A stretch of DNA of 64,000 nucleotides, from positions 62,001 to 126,000 of the forward strand of contig OOIN01000027.1 of NCBI GenBank assembly GCA_900323505.1, in the 5' to 3' direction. Each line of letters opens with the position of its first letter. The first letter of the stretch is position 1. Positions 20,043 through 29,851 of this stretch are shown in pieces. The notes beneath the pieces are model-generated. The model was not told the origin of the DNA and made no database searches. It was given only the letters and a program-made list of their open reading frames with translations. The DNA is from Ustilago trichophora (Eukaryota; Basidiomycota; Ustilaginomycetes; Ustilaginales; Ustilaginaceae). The translations under genes were made by a program, and so were the position numbers.

Positions 20043-22385
20043 ATGGACGCTACTAGAGGTCAAACAGTGCGGTCTCGTCGCAACGATGCCACACAGCCAA
20101 CTTCCCAACATGCTGACCACATTGCTGCCACTCAACTCACCAACAATCCTACCGAAAGCGGCACCGACCATTCCAAATATCGCTCCAATTTGAGCGCCAT
20201 CTCTCCCCAAGTTCACTCCCATCCTGCTGATTCGGCCATCACCATCTCGCTCTTTGTTCTCGCCGCGGCTCTTCGCTTCTACAAGATCTCCTTCCCCGAT
20301 CAGGTCGTCTTTGATGAAGTCCACTTTGGCAAGTTTGCCGCCTACTATCTCCGTCGCGAGTTTCATTTCGACGTGCATCCACCTCTGGCAAAACTCATCA
20401 ACGCCTTTGCTGGCTACCTCGCCGGCTTCGACGGCCATTTCGAGTTTGACCAGATCGGTGACAAGTATCTCGAAAACAACGTACCTTACATTCGCATGCG
20501 TGCCGTCCCCGCCATCATTGGCAGTCTTCAGGTGCCCCTCATCTACTCGATCATGCGACACAGTGGATATGCTCCCGTCATCGGCGTATTTAGTGCCGCT
20601 CTTTTGCTCTTTGACAATGCCCACATCGCACAGGATCGCCTCATCCTCCTCGACGCTCCGCTCATCCTCTTCATGATGCTCAGCATCTACTCGTACATTC
20701 GCTTCTACAAGCTTCGCTACAACGAGTTCACCGCAAAATGGTGGTTCTGGCTCCTCGCTACCGGCCTCAACCTCGCCATGACCATGAGCTGCAAGATGGT
20801 CGGTCTCTTCACCTTTATGACCATCGGTACCGCCGTTGCTTGGGATCTCTGGAAGTTGCTCGACATTCGACGTGGGCTCGAGATGGATCATGTCGCTCGT
20901 CACTTTTTCGCCCGCTTCTTCAGTCTCATCATCTTGCCATTCTGCGTCTACCTCTTTTGGTTCTGGGTTCACTTTGCCATCCTCATCAAGAGCGGTCCCG
21001 GTGACGTCTTTATGAGCTCGCAATTCCAGCAGACCCTCCAGGGCAATCCCATGCTCAGCAGCGCGCGCGAAATTCAGTACCACGACAAGCTCACCCTCGT
21101 TCACAAAAACACAAAGGCCTTCCTCCACTCGCACATCGAACGATACCCGCTCAAGTACGACGATGGCCGAATCTCGAGTCAAGGCCAACAGGTGACCGGC
21201 TACCCGCACAACGACACCAACAACATCTGGCAGATCATGCCTACCAAGCCCATCCCCCAGGACGATGCCGCCGGTCGCGTCGTTCAGCACAAGGACACCG
21301 TCAGGTTGCTTCACGTCAACACCAACTCGTTTTTGCTCACCCATGACGTTGCATCGCCTCTGATGGCGACCAATGAAGAGTTTACCACCACTCCTGCCAA
21401 CGATACTTCGCGCTACGACGATACGCTCTTTGAGCTCTTTTTGGACGAGGCAGAGGGTCCTGACAAGGCTGTCAAGAGCAAGGCTTCGTGGTTCCGACTG
21501 GTTCACAAAAACACGCGCGTCTGCATGTGGACTCACACCGAAGCGCTTCCCGATTGGGCGTTCAACCAGCAGGAGGTCAACGGTAACAAGAATGCCATGG
21601 ATAAGACGTGTCTGTGGTACGTCAACGATCTCACCCCTAGCCCCGAAAGCCCTGATTACGAGGACAGGCTCAAACCTCTACCCCCGCGCAAAGTGGTCAA
21701 GATGAGTTTCCTCCGCAAATGGCTCGAGCTTCAGCTGCAGATGCTTCAGCAGAACTCGGGTCTGACCCAGAGCCATCCTTACGCCACGGGACCTATCAAC
21801 TGGCCTTTCCTCTTGCAAGGTATCTCGTTTTGGACGCAGGATGAGGGTCAGCATCAGATCTACATGATTGGCAACCTCGTTTCGTGGTGGGGTACCATTC
21901 TGAGCATTTCCATCTTTGTCGGTGTGCTGGGTGCCGACTTGCTCGCGCGTCGACGTGGTATCTATCCGATCCCGAGTGCGGTGAGGAACAGGTTGCACAA
22001 TTCGACCGGATTCTTTGTGGTTGCTTGGGCCTGCCATTACATTCCGTTCTTCCTCATGTCGCGTCAGTTGTTCATCCACCACTACCTTCCCGCACACGTA
22101 TGTGCGTGCTTGGTTGCCGGAGGTGTGCTCAACTTTGTGGCGAGCGAGACGATCCAGTTCCCCATCTCGCAGCCCGGCCCACTGCTCAGGGTCAGGGACT
22201 ACAGACCGAGGATGGACAACATTGTTCCCAAACAGGCAAGGGCGGTCATGGGTGTCATTGTGGCAGCTCTCATCGTGTGCTTCTGGTGGTTGAGCCCGCT
22301 CACTTACGGCACGCCTGGATTGACCACTGCAGAGGTCCATGCTAGGCGATTGCTCCCTTCGTGGACGCTGCACTTTGCAAAGTAA
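20043..22385 (+). CDS. PMT4: Protein O-mannosyltransferase Pmt4
   Basis: 780 aa, close to yeast Pmt4. The first lumenal loop has the catalytic Asp-Glu (FDEVHFGKFAAYYL, Asp91-Glu92) and FDVHPPLAKL. About ten further hydrophobic segments follow. The central lumenal loop (roughly 325-520) holds three MIR repeats with LVHKNTKAFLHSH, GQQVTGY and LLHVNTNSFLLTHD. Near the C-terminus, FMSRQLFIHHYLPAH has only a conservative change from family consensus. Within the family, FWVHFAILIKSGPGD, the GQQVTGY MIR motif and QQEVNGNKNAMD fit the Pmt4 branch rather than Pmt1 or Pmt2. It transfers mannose from dolichol-phosphate-mannose to Ser/Thr in the ER. In Ustilago maydis, Pmt4 is established as needed for appressorium formation and virulence. 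An in-frame upstream ATG is not needed for the membrane topology. Confidence 0.95.
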   Translation: MDATRGQTVRSRRNDATQPTSQHADHIAATQLTNNPTESGTDHSKYRSNLSAISPQVHSHPADSAITISLFVLAAALRFYKISFPDQVVFDEVHFGKFAAYYLRREFHFDVHPPLAKLINAFAGYLAGFDGHFEFDQIGDKYLENNVPYIRMRAVPAIIGSLQVPLIYSIMRHSGYAPVIGVFSAALLLFDNAHIAQDRLILLDAPLILFMMLSIYSYIRFYKLRYNEFTAKWWFWLLATGLNLAMTMSCKMVGLFTFMTIGTAVAWDLWKLLDIRRGLEMDHVARHFFARFFSLIILPFCVYLFWFWVHFAILIKSGPGDVFMSSQFQQTLQGNPMLSSAREIQYHDKLTLVHKNTKAFLHSHIERYPLKYDDGRISSQGQQVTGYPHNDTNNIWQIMPTKPIPQDDAAGRVVQHKDTVRLLHVNTNSFLLTHDVASPLMATNEEFTTTPANDTSRYDDTLFELFLDEAEGPDKAVKSKASWFRLVHKNTRVCMWTHTEALPDWAFNQQEVNGNKNAMDKTCLWYVNDLTPSPESPDYEDRLKPLPPRKVVKMSFLRKWLELQLQMLQQNSGLTQSHPYATGPINWPFLLQGISFWTQDEGQHQIYMIGNLVSWWGTILSISIFVGVLGADLLARRRGIYPIPSAVRNRLHNSTGFFVVAWACHYIPFFLMSRQLFIHHYLPAHVCACLVAGGVLNFVASETIQFPISQPGPLLRVRDYRPRMDNIVPKQARAVMGVIVAALIVCFWWLSPLTYGTPGLTTAEVHARRLLPSWTLHFAK

Positions 22386-22758
<373 letters not shown>

Positions 22759-23617
22759 TCACTCCAACCTCTCGTCACCATCACCTTCGCGAATGGTGGT
22801 GAAATTGAGAGTTTCGACGTTGCCTCTGCCCTTGATCTCGACTTGAATCAGCTCGTTGATGGTCTTGAGCGCACCAGGATCGATAAAGGCGATTAGCTCC
22901 CATTCGTCGGACCAGTCTTCGTCTTCGACCTTGTCGGTTAGAGGTAGGATTTTATCTTTCAACTTTTTGCCGTCCTTGTTGGGCATGGTGATGCGGATGC
23001 GCATGCGTGCACGTTCGATGGGGATGGTCTTTTTCTCTTGTAGCAAGCGGATCACGTCTAGTGCCTATTCATGCGAGCAAATGTGTCGGACAACAGAGTC
23101 AGTTTGACAAATTCCCCAAATGCATCAAAGAGGGATGGTTAAGGTGAGGTCAACTTACCTGTTGCTTTGCGCTCCTCCCCGTCTTGACGGAATAATGAAC
23201 ATCGTGCATTGCTTTTTCGATCATCCCTACGGTATAAGGTCTTTGACTTGCCGGATCGACACACTTCTCAGCCACTTGGGTTGCGATATCCTTCCAGGTA
23301 TTCGTCAATTCGTGCTGTCTCTCCTTCTCGCCCACCTGCAATTCGCCCTTTTTGAGAATCTCTTGCAGGATCTTCGGAATCTCGGCAGTACCGAATGCCT
23401 TTTGAAGATCGTCGGAAGGCGCAACTTGACCCTTGGATACGTTGACGAAGACATTTTCGATCTGAACTACTTCGTCAAGATCCGTCTCGACTCCAGTCCG
23501 CCATTCGCGCACCTTGTTCTTGTAGCACGCGATCTCGAAGCGTTTCCCGCCTTTACGAAGACGTACGACGGATACGTTTGTAAGTTTGATCTGGTTGGCG
23601 GGTTGAAATACCGGCAT
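22759..23617 (-). CDS. SDO1: Ribosome maturation factor Sdo1/SBDS (2 exons)
   Basis: Exon 1 is 23617-23159, a 94-base GT-AG intron (donor GTAAGT) is 23158-23065, and exon 2 is 23064-22759; together 254 aa, close to yeast Sdo1 (250). The N-terminal SBDS domain reads [20 protein letters not shown], then [16 protein letters not shown] and [11 protein letters not shown]. The middle domain reads IAEK-like [10 protein letters not shown] and [13 protein letters not shown]. Exon 2 holds the C-terminal domain ([20 protein letters not shown]). With the GTPase Efl1, it releases Tif6/eIF6 from late 60S subunits in the cytoplasm. The frame is open a little upstream of 23617, but MPVFQP matches the family start. 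Divergent from the glutaredoxin gene (260 bases). Confidence 0.95.
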
Positions 23618-23769
23618 GGTTGTGAGTTTGTTGGGGTTGCAGTTGCTGAAAGGGGGGGCCAAAGATGGTGTGAGAGCGAGGAAGAAACAATTGGCTGAGT
23701 TGCTCAGTAGTGATTTCAGAGTGGAGGTCCAATTGGGACTGTACAGATAATGCTTAGTCAGTCAGCTTC

Positions 23770-23775
23770 TATAAA
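23770..23775 (+). promoter_or_regulatory. TATA box of the glutaredoxin gene
   Basis: TATAAA about 103 bases upstream of the ATG at 23878, inside the SDO1/glutaredoxin divergent promoter. Confidence 0.45.
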
Positions 23776-23877
23776 GGCGGCGCTCTTCAGCATGGATTGC
23801 ATCTGTTTGGACCCTGACTCGCCATAACTTACTACTTGCATCAGCCAGTCTCTTGTATCATCACTCATCGACCAACC

Positions 23878-24966
23878 ATGGGAGCCGAGTCAAAAGAGCA
23901 TCTGCTGCACGACCTCGAATCGGGCGTCGCAACCCCCGCTCGCAGCTCATCATGCACTCCATCCATCTGCCTACCACCTCTGGCGCTTCTCCGACGCAAA
24001 AAAGTGTTGGTCTTCCTCTTGCTCATCCCCACGATCTACTTTATGCTCATCTACAACGGCACTGCTACAACTTCGCTGTTCGAATCGCAGGCGGGATCTC
24101 GCATGCTCGATGCGCTGCACCACGCTTCTCCCGCTATCAACGAGCTCGCGGGGAAGCTACCCGTCGTGGGTCTCCACTACGATGATGCGCATCTCGACAA
24201 GGATGGCCACCTGCACAACGCCCTGCTCGACAATCTGCATGTCGAAGGCACACCTGAACTCACTGCACTCAAGAATAAGATCGAACACGATCCATCTGCT
24301 TCGACTGCACCAAGGAATGATGATCTAGCTCTGCAGGTCAACGAAATGACCAAGTTCAACAGCAAGGATGAGAGCGTGATGCTCCTGCTGCTGGCAATGC
24401 AGACGAAAGGATATACCGTCGATGATGACTGGCGAGCTATCTATCTTGACCGTGCGCCGTTGGAAGGCGGTATCTTTGCATCGCTCAATGCTGGCCCTAC
24501 CAACAAGTTTACCCAGCTTCTTGCCCAAGTCGGCCTTCCTAAACCTAAACCGAGCAGCGCAACTGCATCTACAGCTGCCGCTACCGCATCCAACACCACC
24601 GTCTCTTCCACCAACAAATTCTCCATCCTGGACGATGCACATCAGCTCTACAGCCTATCCCGTCAAGACTGGGTCACGCGCGTCCGCCCCACCCTCGGCC
24701 TCACCGTATTCAGCAAGAGCTACTGCCCCTATTCCAAAAAAGCCAAGGCACTCCTCAACTCGATCAACGCCACATATACCGTGTACGAAGTCGACACTCG
24801 ACCCGATGCGCACAACCTACAGTCGCTGCTAGCGAGCTTGACGGGTCATACCACTTTCCCAACCATCTTGATCAGGGACCGACTACTGGGAGGTAACGAC
24901 GATTTGCACGATTTGGAATCTATCCATGCGCTTAGAAGTGTTTTGGAGTCTGTGGGGGCGTTGTAG
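23878..24966 (+). CDS. Membrane-anchored monothiol glutaredoxin, Grx6/Grx7-like
   Basis: 362 aa. A short cytosolic tail is followed by a single membrane segment (about 42-60, KKVLVFLLLIPTIYFMLIY), then a long lumenal part. The C-terminal glutaredoxin domain starts near 270 with FSKSYCPYSKKAK; Cys283 is followed by Pro-Tyr-Ser, so the second Cys is replaced. This is the same CPYS centre as yeast Grx7, an early-secretory-pathway monothiol enzyme. FPTILI and GGNDDL supply the cis-Pro and glutathione-binding turn. Residues 75-265 are a predicted-soluble region with no domain I recognise; yeast Grx6/7 are much shorter (about 200 aa). The likely location is the ER or Golgi membrane facing the lumen. 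The ATG at 23878 has a TATA box about 100 bases upstream. Confidence 0.87.
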   Translation: MGAESKEHLLHDLESGVATPARSSSCTPSICLPPLALLRRKKVLVFLLLIPTIYFMLIYNGTATTSLFESQAGSRMLDALHHASPAINELAGKLPVVGLHYDDAHLDKDGHLHNALLDNLHVEGTPELTALKNKIEHDPSASTAPRNDDLALQVNEMTKFNSKDESVMLLLLAMQTKGYTVDDDWRAIYLDRAPLEGGIFASLNAGPTNKFTQLLAQVGLPKPKPSSATASTAAATASNTTVSSTNKFSILDDAHQLYSLSRQDWVTRVRPTLGLTVFSKSYCPYSKKAKALLNSINATYTVYEVDTRPDAHNLQSLLASLTGHTTFPTILIRDRLLGGNDDLHDLESIHALRSVLESVGAL

Positions 24967-25063
24967 ATGTCCCTGGTGAGGAGGCGTTTTGTATATATAT
25001 TTGGCCAAGTGGCGATGATACCCAATCAACGAACGAATGTTGATGCCTTTGCTGGTTGTCGAG

Positions 25064-25074
25064 TGTACAGTATG
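25064..25074. repeat. TGTACAGTA element, short
   Basis: Single TGTACAGTATG copy about 160 bases upstream of the TLS1-like start. Confidence 0.4.
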
Positions 25075-25233
25075 TTTGAGAAATGGTGGCTCGAGCCGGG
25101 TCTTTAGCCGGCAAAGTGGAGATTTTTGAAAAAATAAATGACATTTCTTGATACTCAACCTTGACCACACACCATCACCACCACCATCGTCCCCAACCTC
25201 ACTCCTCACCCCCTTTACCGCCAATCCGACAGT

Positions 25234-26598
25234 ATGAACTCGGAAGCAGGTCCTAGCACAGCACCCTCGCAATCACCTTTGTTCAAGAAGCGAGGCAAAT
25301 CGCACACCACCTCGCGCATCAGCACCGCCGTCATTGACGATCCGCAACCCTCGACAACAGCAGCAACCACCACCACCACCGATTCGGCAGACTCGGCGAA
25401 TGCGACAACTCAGCAGGAAGAAGACGAGATCTCGGTACAAGATCTAATAGCTCTCCGCTCACTCATGCGCAAACCTACCGGGATAGAGCTCGAACGGCTC
25501 AACAACGGAGACAGGAAGAAGAAGAAGCAGCAGAAAGAAAAGAGTGTGGCACAGCACGAGGAGGAGAGATGGGAACAACAGATGAAATCGGGTGGTCTGA
25601 TGGCCGTCAGCGCTACAGCTGCAGGAGATGATGAGGAAAGTGAGGAAGAGTAAGTACCACCCACCACTGCATACAGTCTGATGGAAAGCTTGGCGCCTTG
25701 AAATCTTAGGCTGACAGTCTTTCTATCTTTGGTGTGTAAAACGCAGAGACGGTTCGAAAGCAAGACGACTCGTAAGGAAGAACAATTTCCAGGGTGAAAC
25801 CGGTACTGTTGATGTCGACAAGCACATGTAAGTTTTTGCCAAACCTCCTCCTTCTCTATGACTACTTGCACACAAAGCTGTACAAACCACTGACCACTCC
25901 TTTCCTCGCACATATCCATCATGCCATATCTAGGATGGCCTACATCGAGGAAGAAATGAAAAAGCGCAACGCCACCACCAACCCCTCCTCCTCCTCCTCT
26001 TCTTCGTCCAACCTCGACCAAACCGCACTCGTTTCGGCGGTCAACAATCCGGAAGACGCACTCTACGCGCTGGCCGAAAAGTACAAGGAACTATCGCGAA
26101 GTATAAGACCAGAACAGACGCAGGAAGAACGAGAAGGAAACGTCGCTCTCTCTGCTGCAATGCTGAGTTCCATCCCCGAGGTAGATCTGGGCATCGATAC
26201 GCGCATGAAGAATATCCAAGACACCGAAAGGGCAAAGCGCCAATTTTACGAGACTAAGCGCAATAAGGATGCCAACGGTGACGCATCCGTGGATGAGGCG
26301 TTTGCTAATGCCAGATGTAAGTATATCCCCCTGCCCCTCCCCCGCTCCTATTGGCTGAGATAGAAAAGAGAAAAGGAGGAAAGAGATGTTGACCATATCT
26401 TGGCCTTGGTTCGTCGTCGAGATCACAGTCCAACGCCAACGCCCACGAGCCAACAATTCCGACTTTCACCATCGTCCTTCCAATGCGGCTCAGCAGAATG
26501 GCGGGTATGACGGCACCAACAGAGGAGAGAAGAAACAGCTGGCTACCGACCAACTCGTCTTGGATCGTTTCAAGAAACGTCAACGCAACTTTAGATGA
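25234..26598 (+). CDS. TLS1/C9orf78 (HCA59-domain) homologue, 4 exons
   Basis: Exons 25234-25649, 25747-25827, 25934-26316 and 26429-26598, all with GT-AG introns (donors GTAAGT, acceptors CAG, TAG, CAG), give 349 aa. Junctions restore the conserved stretch GETGTVDVDKHMMAYIEEEM across exons 2 and 3. The C-terminus TDQLVLDRFKKRQRNFR sets the frame of exon 4. The N-terminal third is Ser/Thr- and Gln/Lys-rich, with EISVQDLIALRSLMRKPTGI typical of the family. C9orf78 binds the spliceosome (Brr2), and fission-yeast Tls1 affects splicing of telomere and heterochromatin factors. A nuclear splicing role is therefore likely here. The long open stretches around each exon would mislead a single-frame reading. 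Confidence 0.85.
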
Positions 26599-26744
26599 AT
26601 CCACACGCGCACACACACAGCTGCATCCATCTATCCCATACACTGTGCGAACATTAGCCACCTCATCAGCATCTCTTATTCATCACGATATTCGGACTCT
26701 ACGGATCTAGGCGTCTAAACGAGCTATTAACTGAAGAGGAAACT

Positions 26745-28733
26745 CTATCCTAACCGCGGATGACGCGGGGAAAGTGTCCGCAGCTCAGCCAAGTGAACCT
26801 GCCATTCTTCCAGCATCACCTGTACGGATTTGGTCTTGTCGTTGTATCTGTACGGTTTCCTATCAGCATAGCATTGCGTCTCGGCCTCTTTGGGCACGAT
26901 ACCCTCCATCATGTATCGACGCATAATGTCGTTGGTACACCTGCTCGTGTCTCTGGAAGAATGACCGTATCCATGATGTGCGATCAACCTTGCATTTTCA
27001 CCCATCTCTTGCAGCAGTCTTCTTCCGTTGCGTAGCGGTGTAGCTGGGTCGTATGTCTCTGCGATGAGCAGGACCGGGTTGGAGAGGGTATGGTTTAGAT
27101 CTCCTCGATAGACTTCTTTGGGGGGATCAAAGGTCGAATTCCACTGTCGGCAGGGTAGGATGTCGAAGAATCGTCCATCTCCACCGAATTCGGATCTTTC
27201 AACCATGTCGGCCCAAAGATCCAGATACCACTGTTGGCCGTTGGTCGAGACGTCGTATCCGGGGGGTAGGGGGCTATCGTACTGATCGGAGCAGATGACG
27301 AGGATCCCTAATTCGTCCGAAGCGTGTTTGGCAGGCAGAGAAGCAGGGAGTGTAGGATCGTACTCCCACGAATCCAAGTAGAGAGAGATGATGGAAGGAT
27401 TTCCCTTTAGCAACTCGTGGAAGGCTACTGCTAGTCCATCCCAGCTGAAAGGACTGTAGAGTCCAGAATAGACGAGCGAAATCACCTGCGAGTAGGTGAT
27501 CAACATTGGGCCCGAATCGTCTGTATGTCCGGGGATAGGTCGTTGGACCAGTTGAGCAAAAAGCTTGTTCATCGTATCGATGAGCTGCTGCTTGGTTGGG
27601 ATCGGATCGCCTTTCTTGAGAGGTTTGGCAAGTGCGCATCGATCTGGACCTGCATCGACGCATTCTCCGATGAAACCATCGTTGAAAGCGGCGGTGATGT
27701 TGTCGAGTGCAGCCCATCCAAATCCACCCATAAGACGCTGATCGCGCACATACTCGGTCCCATCGAGCATCAGCCTACCGACCGAATCGGGAAACATGTT
27801 GACGTAGGTCTGTCCGATCCCGGTACCGTAACTGACAAAGTATCCGCTCAACTCGTCCTCCCCGAGCGCCTTTCGGATCTCTTCCAAGTCTCGAGCTACA
27901 AACGCGGTAGTGAGCATTCCGGCGATGTCACCGTATTTCGTGTGGCACGATTCGAAGATGGCCTGGTTCATAGCGTCGGCTTTGGACATGGCGTTACGCG
28001 GGTCGACTTCGCGGTGGAATCGCGTAGTGAGCAAACTCCAGCGATCCCGATCGGCATCGTAGGGGAAACAAGAGATGGAAGGTTGAGATGCGTTGACCCC
28101 ACGAGGATCCCAGCCAAGTACGTCAAACGTATCGTTCGAGTAGATGTGCGAAACGCTTTGCGCGCGACGCCAGACGTAGTTGGTCCCCGACCCACCTGGT
28201 CCTCCAGGCTCGACGACGATGGTACGGTTCGACTTGTGAGGAGAGCGTTGCAGCTTGGTCACGGCCAAACGGGAGATGCGTTGATCGGAGGTGTTGGTGT
28301 AGTCGAGAGGTACATCGAGCCAACCACATAGATAGAGCGCTTGGTTGGTTACATTACCGGCGTTGCCCCACGACCAGTTCTGCGGGTCAGGATCGTACAG
28401 ACGCTGCCATGCTTCGAGCGGATGAGATTCGTCGACACTCGGAGGCAAAGTCGCATTGGTACATGGTAAAAAATGGAAAGGATCATCCTTCTGCGGGAAC
28501 TGGCCCCATCTGTGGTCAGAGTGGTTGGAACCATGCTCGATGATGCGTTCATGCTGCTGCTGCTGATGGAGTCGAGGTCGAACGTCGAAGCGATACCATG
28601 CAAACCCACCTAGAACGGCCAAGCCGAGCCGGGCTTTCCACGACAGACCACCGTTGGCGCGGGGGCGCGGATGAAGAGCCACTCCCGGCAATCCGGGCAA
28701 TTCTTGCTCCTCCTTGTTGGAAGTTGGCAACAT
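26745..28733 (-). CDS. Secretory-pathway alpha/beta hydrolase, TAP-like peptidase family
   Basis: 662 aa from the ATG at 28733 (TATA-like box 90 bases upstream). A hydrophobic segment at about 34-50 (KARLGLAVLGGFAWYRF) suggests a type II anchor. Family features in order: GWLDVPLDY, the oxyanion loop VVEPGGPGGSGTNY, DVLGWDPRG, the nucleophile elbow YFVSYGTGIGQTY, the acid region LLIAETYDPATPL and the catalytic His region HHGYGHSSRD. There are many N-glycosylation sequons (NWS, NVT, NTS, NDT, NST, NHT). Relatives are tripeptidyl or prolyl aminopeptidases secreted by actinomycetes and fungi; substrate is not shown. It is divergent from the amine oxidase, with a tRNA gene between them. Confidence 0.85.
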   Translation of the reverse strand: MLPTSNKEEQELPGLPGVALHPRPRANGGLSWKARLGLAVLGGFAWYRFDVRPRLHQQQQHERIIEHGSNHSDHRWGQFPQKDDPFHFLPCTNATLPPSVDESHPLEAWQRLYDPDPQNWSWGNAGNVTNQALYLCGWLDVPLDYTNTSDQRISRLAVTKLQRSPHKSNRTIVVEPGGPGGSGTNYVWRRAQSVSHIYSNDTFDVLGWDPRGVNASQPSISCFPYDADRDRWSLLTTRFHREVDPRNAMSKADAMNQAIFESCHTKYGDIAGMLTTAFVARDLEEIRKALGEDELSGYFVSYGTGIGQTYVNMFPDSVGRLMLDGTEYVRDQRLMGGFGWAALDNITAAFNDGFIGECVDAGPDRCALAKPLKKGDPIPTKQQLIDTMNKLFAQLVQRPIPGHTDDSGPMLITYSQVISLVYSGLYSPFSWDGLAVAFHELLKGNPSIISLYLDSWEYDPTLPASLPAKHASDELGILVICSDQYDSPLPPGYDVSTNGQQWYLDLWADMVERSEFGGDGRFFDILPCRQWNSTFDPPKEVYRGDLNHTLSNPVLLIAETYDPATPLRNGRRLLQEMGENARLIAHHGYGHSSRDTSRCTNDIMRRYMMEGIVPKEAETQCYADRKPYRYNDKTKSVQVMLEEWQVHLAELRTLSPRHPRLG

Positions 28734-28822
28734 GTTTTTGTTATGCGAGCCAGCTTGGCGGATGGACAGGTATGGTGGAGAATGAAGGACGGACGAAATG
28801 GTGGAGATCCAGTAGATGCCTG

Positions 28823-28829
28823 TATATAT
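28823..28829 (-). promoter_or_regulatory. TATA-like box of the hydrolase gene
   Basis: ATATATA about 90-96 bases upstream of the ATG at 28733. Confidence 0.35.
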
Positions 28830-28889
28830 GTGGTGGGACGGTTGACAGGGAGCCGAACAACCGACTCTTGCTTCTTCTCTAGTCTCGTT

Positions 28890-28930
28890 GTACAGTACTG
28901 TACTGTACTGTACTGTGTACTGTACTGTAC
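28890..28930. repeat. (TACTG)n/GTAC palindromic array
   Basis: About 41 bases: GTACAGTAC followed by tandem TACTG units and a second TGTACTGTAC. The centre GTACAGTACTGTAC is a perfect palindrome. Lies in the hydrolase promoter region. Confidence 0.85.
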
Positions 28931-29283
28931 GACATGTGCAAGTCAGGCTTGGACCCTGAAGGCTCGTGCGCGGCAAAGTCTCAGCTTTGACAGATTCTCC
29001 ATAGGAGTTGCACAAAATCGGGGTCTTTGCTCGATACAAACCCGCCTTAGTCTTGCATGGAAGCACGTTTGTTGGCCCTATCTTGACCTCTGCATGATGC
29101 TTCGGTAACCGACCCTTTCGGCGGTACAACAGCTAGAGCACAGCTTCATCTCACACCTCTTCCACCTCTGCCATCCATTCTGCAGATGACCTAGAGCTTG
29201 ACTCACAGCTAGTGGTGGGTCCTACCTAGCATTTACCAAATGCATCTCTACAAAAGGAATCTATAACTCGAATAAGAAAAGGA

Positions 29284-29301
29284 AAAAAAAAAAAAAAAAA
29301 A
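29284..29301 (-). terminator. Pol III oligo(T) terminator of the tRNA
   Basis: A run of about 18 A on the plus strand is T18 on the tRNA strand, starting 6 bases after the tRNA 3' end. Confidence 0.75.
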
Positions 29302-29306
29302 GAAGG

Positions 29307-29415
29307 GGGGCCAACCCGGAATCGAACCGGGGACCTCTGTCAACTTAGAAATCGCCTTCCTGGAGTGGAGGTGAATACCCTAAGACAGCATAATAAGCCA
29401 CTATACGATTGGCCC
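29307..29415 (-). tRNA. tRNA, probably Pro(AGG), with 35-base intron
   Basis: Minus-strand cloverleaf: acceptor stem GGGCCAA (29415-29409) pairs with TTGGCCC (29314-29308). D arm GTATAGTGGCTTATTAT. Anticodon stem CTGTC pairs with GACAG. T arm is CCCGG-TTCGATT-CCGGG, five perfect pairs. The anticodon loop reads TTAGGG then an insert of 35 bases (29343-29377) before T38, which is the canonical position after base 37. The intron ends CTAAG, complementary to CTTAG around the anticodon, as expected for a fungal pre-tRNA. AGG at 29381-29379 with G37 indicates proline; the structure is safer than the amino-acid call. An oligo(T)-type terminator is seen as the A run at 29284-29301. Confidence 0.8.
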
Positions 29416-29628
29416 GCGCACATGAGAACGTAAAAATATAAAATACATAATTCGGTGCAATTTTCGACGCGTGAAATGAACACGAAATTATTCTAAATAT
29501 ACGAACCACGACGAGGCTCGAGGCTGTGCGTTCGGCCACTGTTTCGGCATTCAGTTATGGGAAGGGACTGCAGGTGACATGGCATGAGGAGGAAAGGGGG
29601 TAAGAGGGGGTTCGAGAACCCAAGCTAG

Positions 29629-29640
29629 TGTACTGTACAG
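29629..29640. repeat. GTACTGTAC element
   Basis: TGTACTGTACAG, about 210 bases upstream of the amine oxidase start. Confidence 0.6.
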
Positions 29641-29851
29641 CAATGTTAGTCGAATCGAGTGTTTGTGCAGAGACACAAGAAAGAAGGACCGCCGGTCGGG
29701 TAGCAGTGCTTGCTGCCGAGGAGGGATTCTGGGGAAATTCTTGAATTGGCAATTCCTACCAACACAGCCTGCTCACCCACAACTCTCTTGTCCCACCCAC
29801 CACGACCACATCCTATTTCTCTCGCTCATCGTCAGTCTTTTCATCGACACA

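Noticed and set aside
19914..21536. 540-codon minus-strand frame
   Set aside because: Antisense to PMT4; explained by codon bias of the real gene.
29609..29622. GGGTTCGAGAACCC, tRNA T-arm-like
   Set aside because: No acceptor, D or anticodon arms around it.
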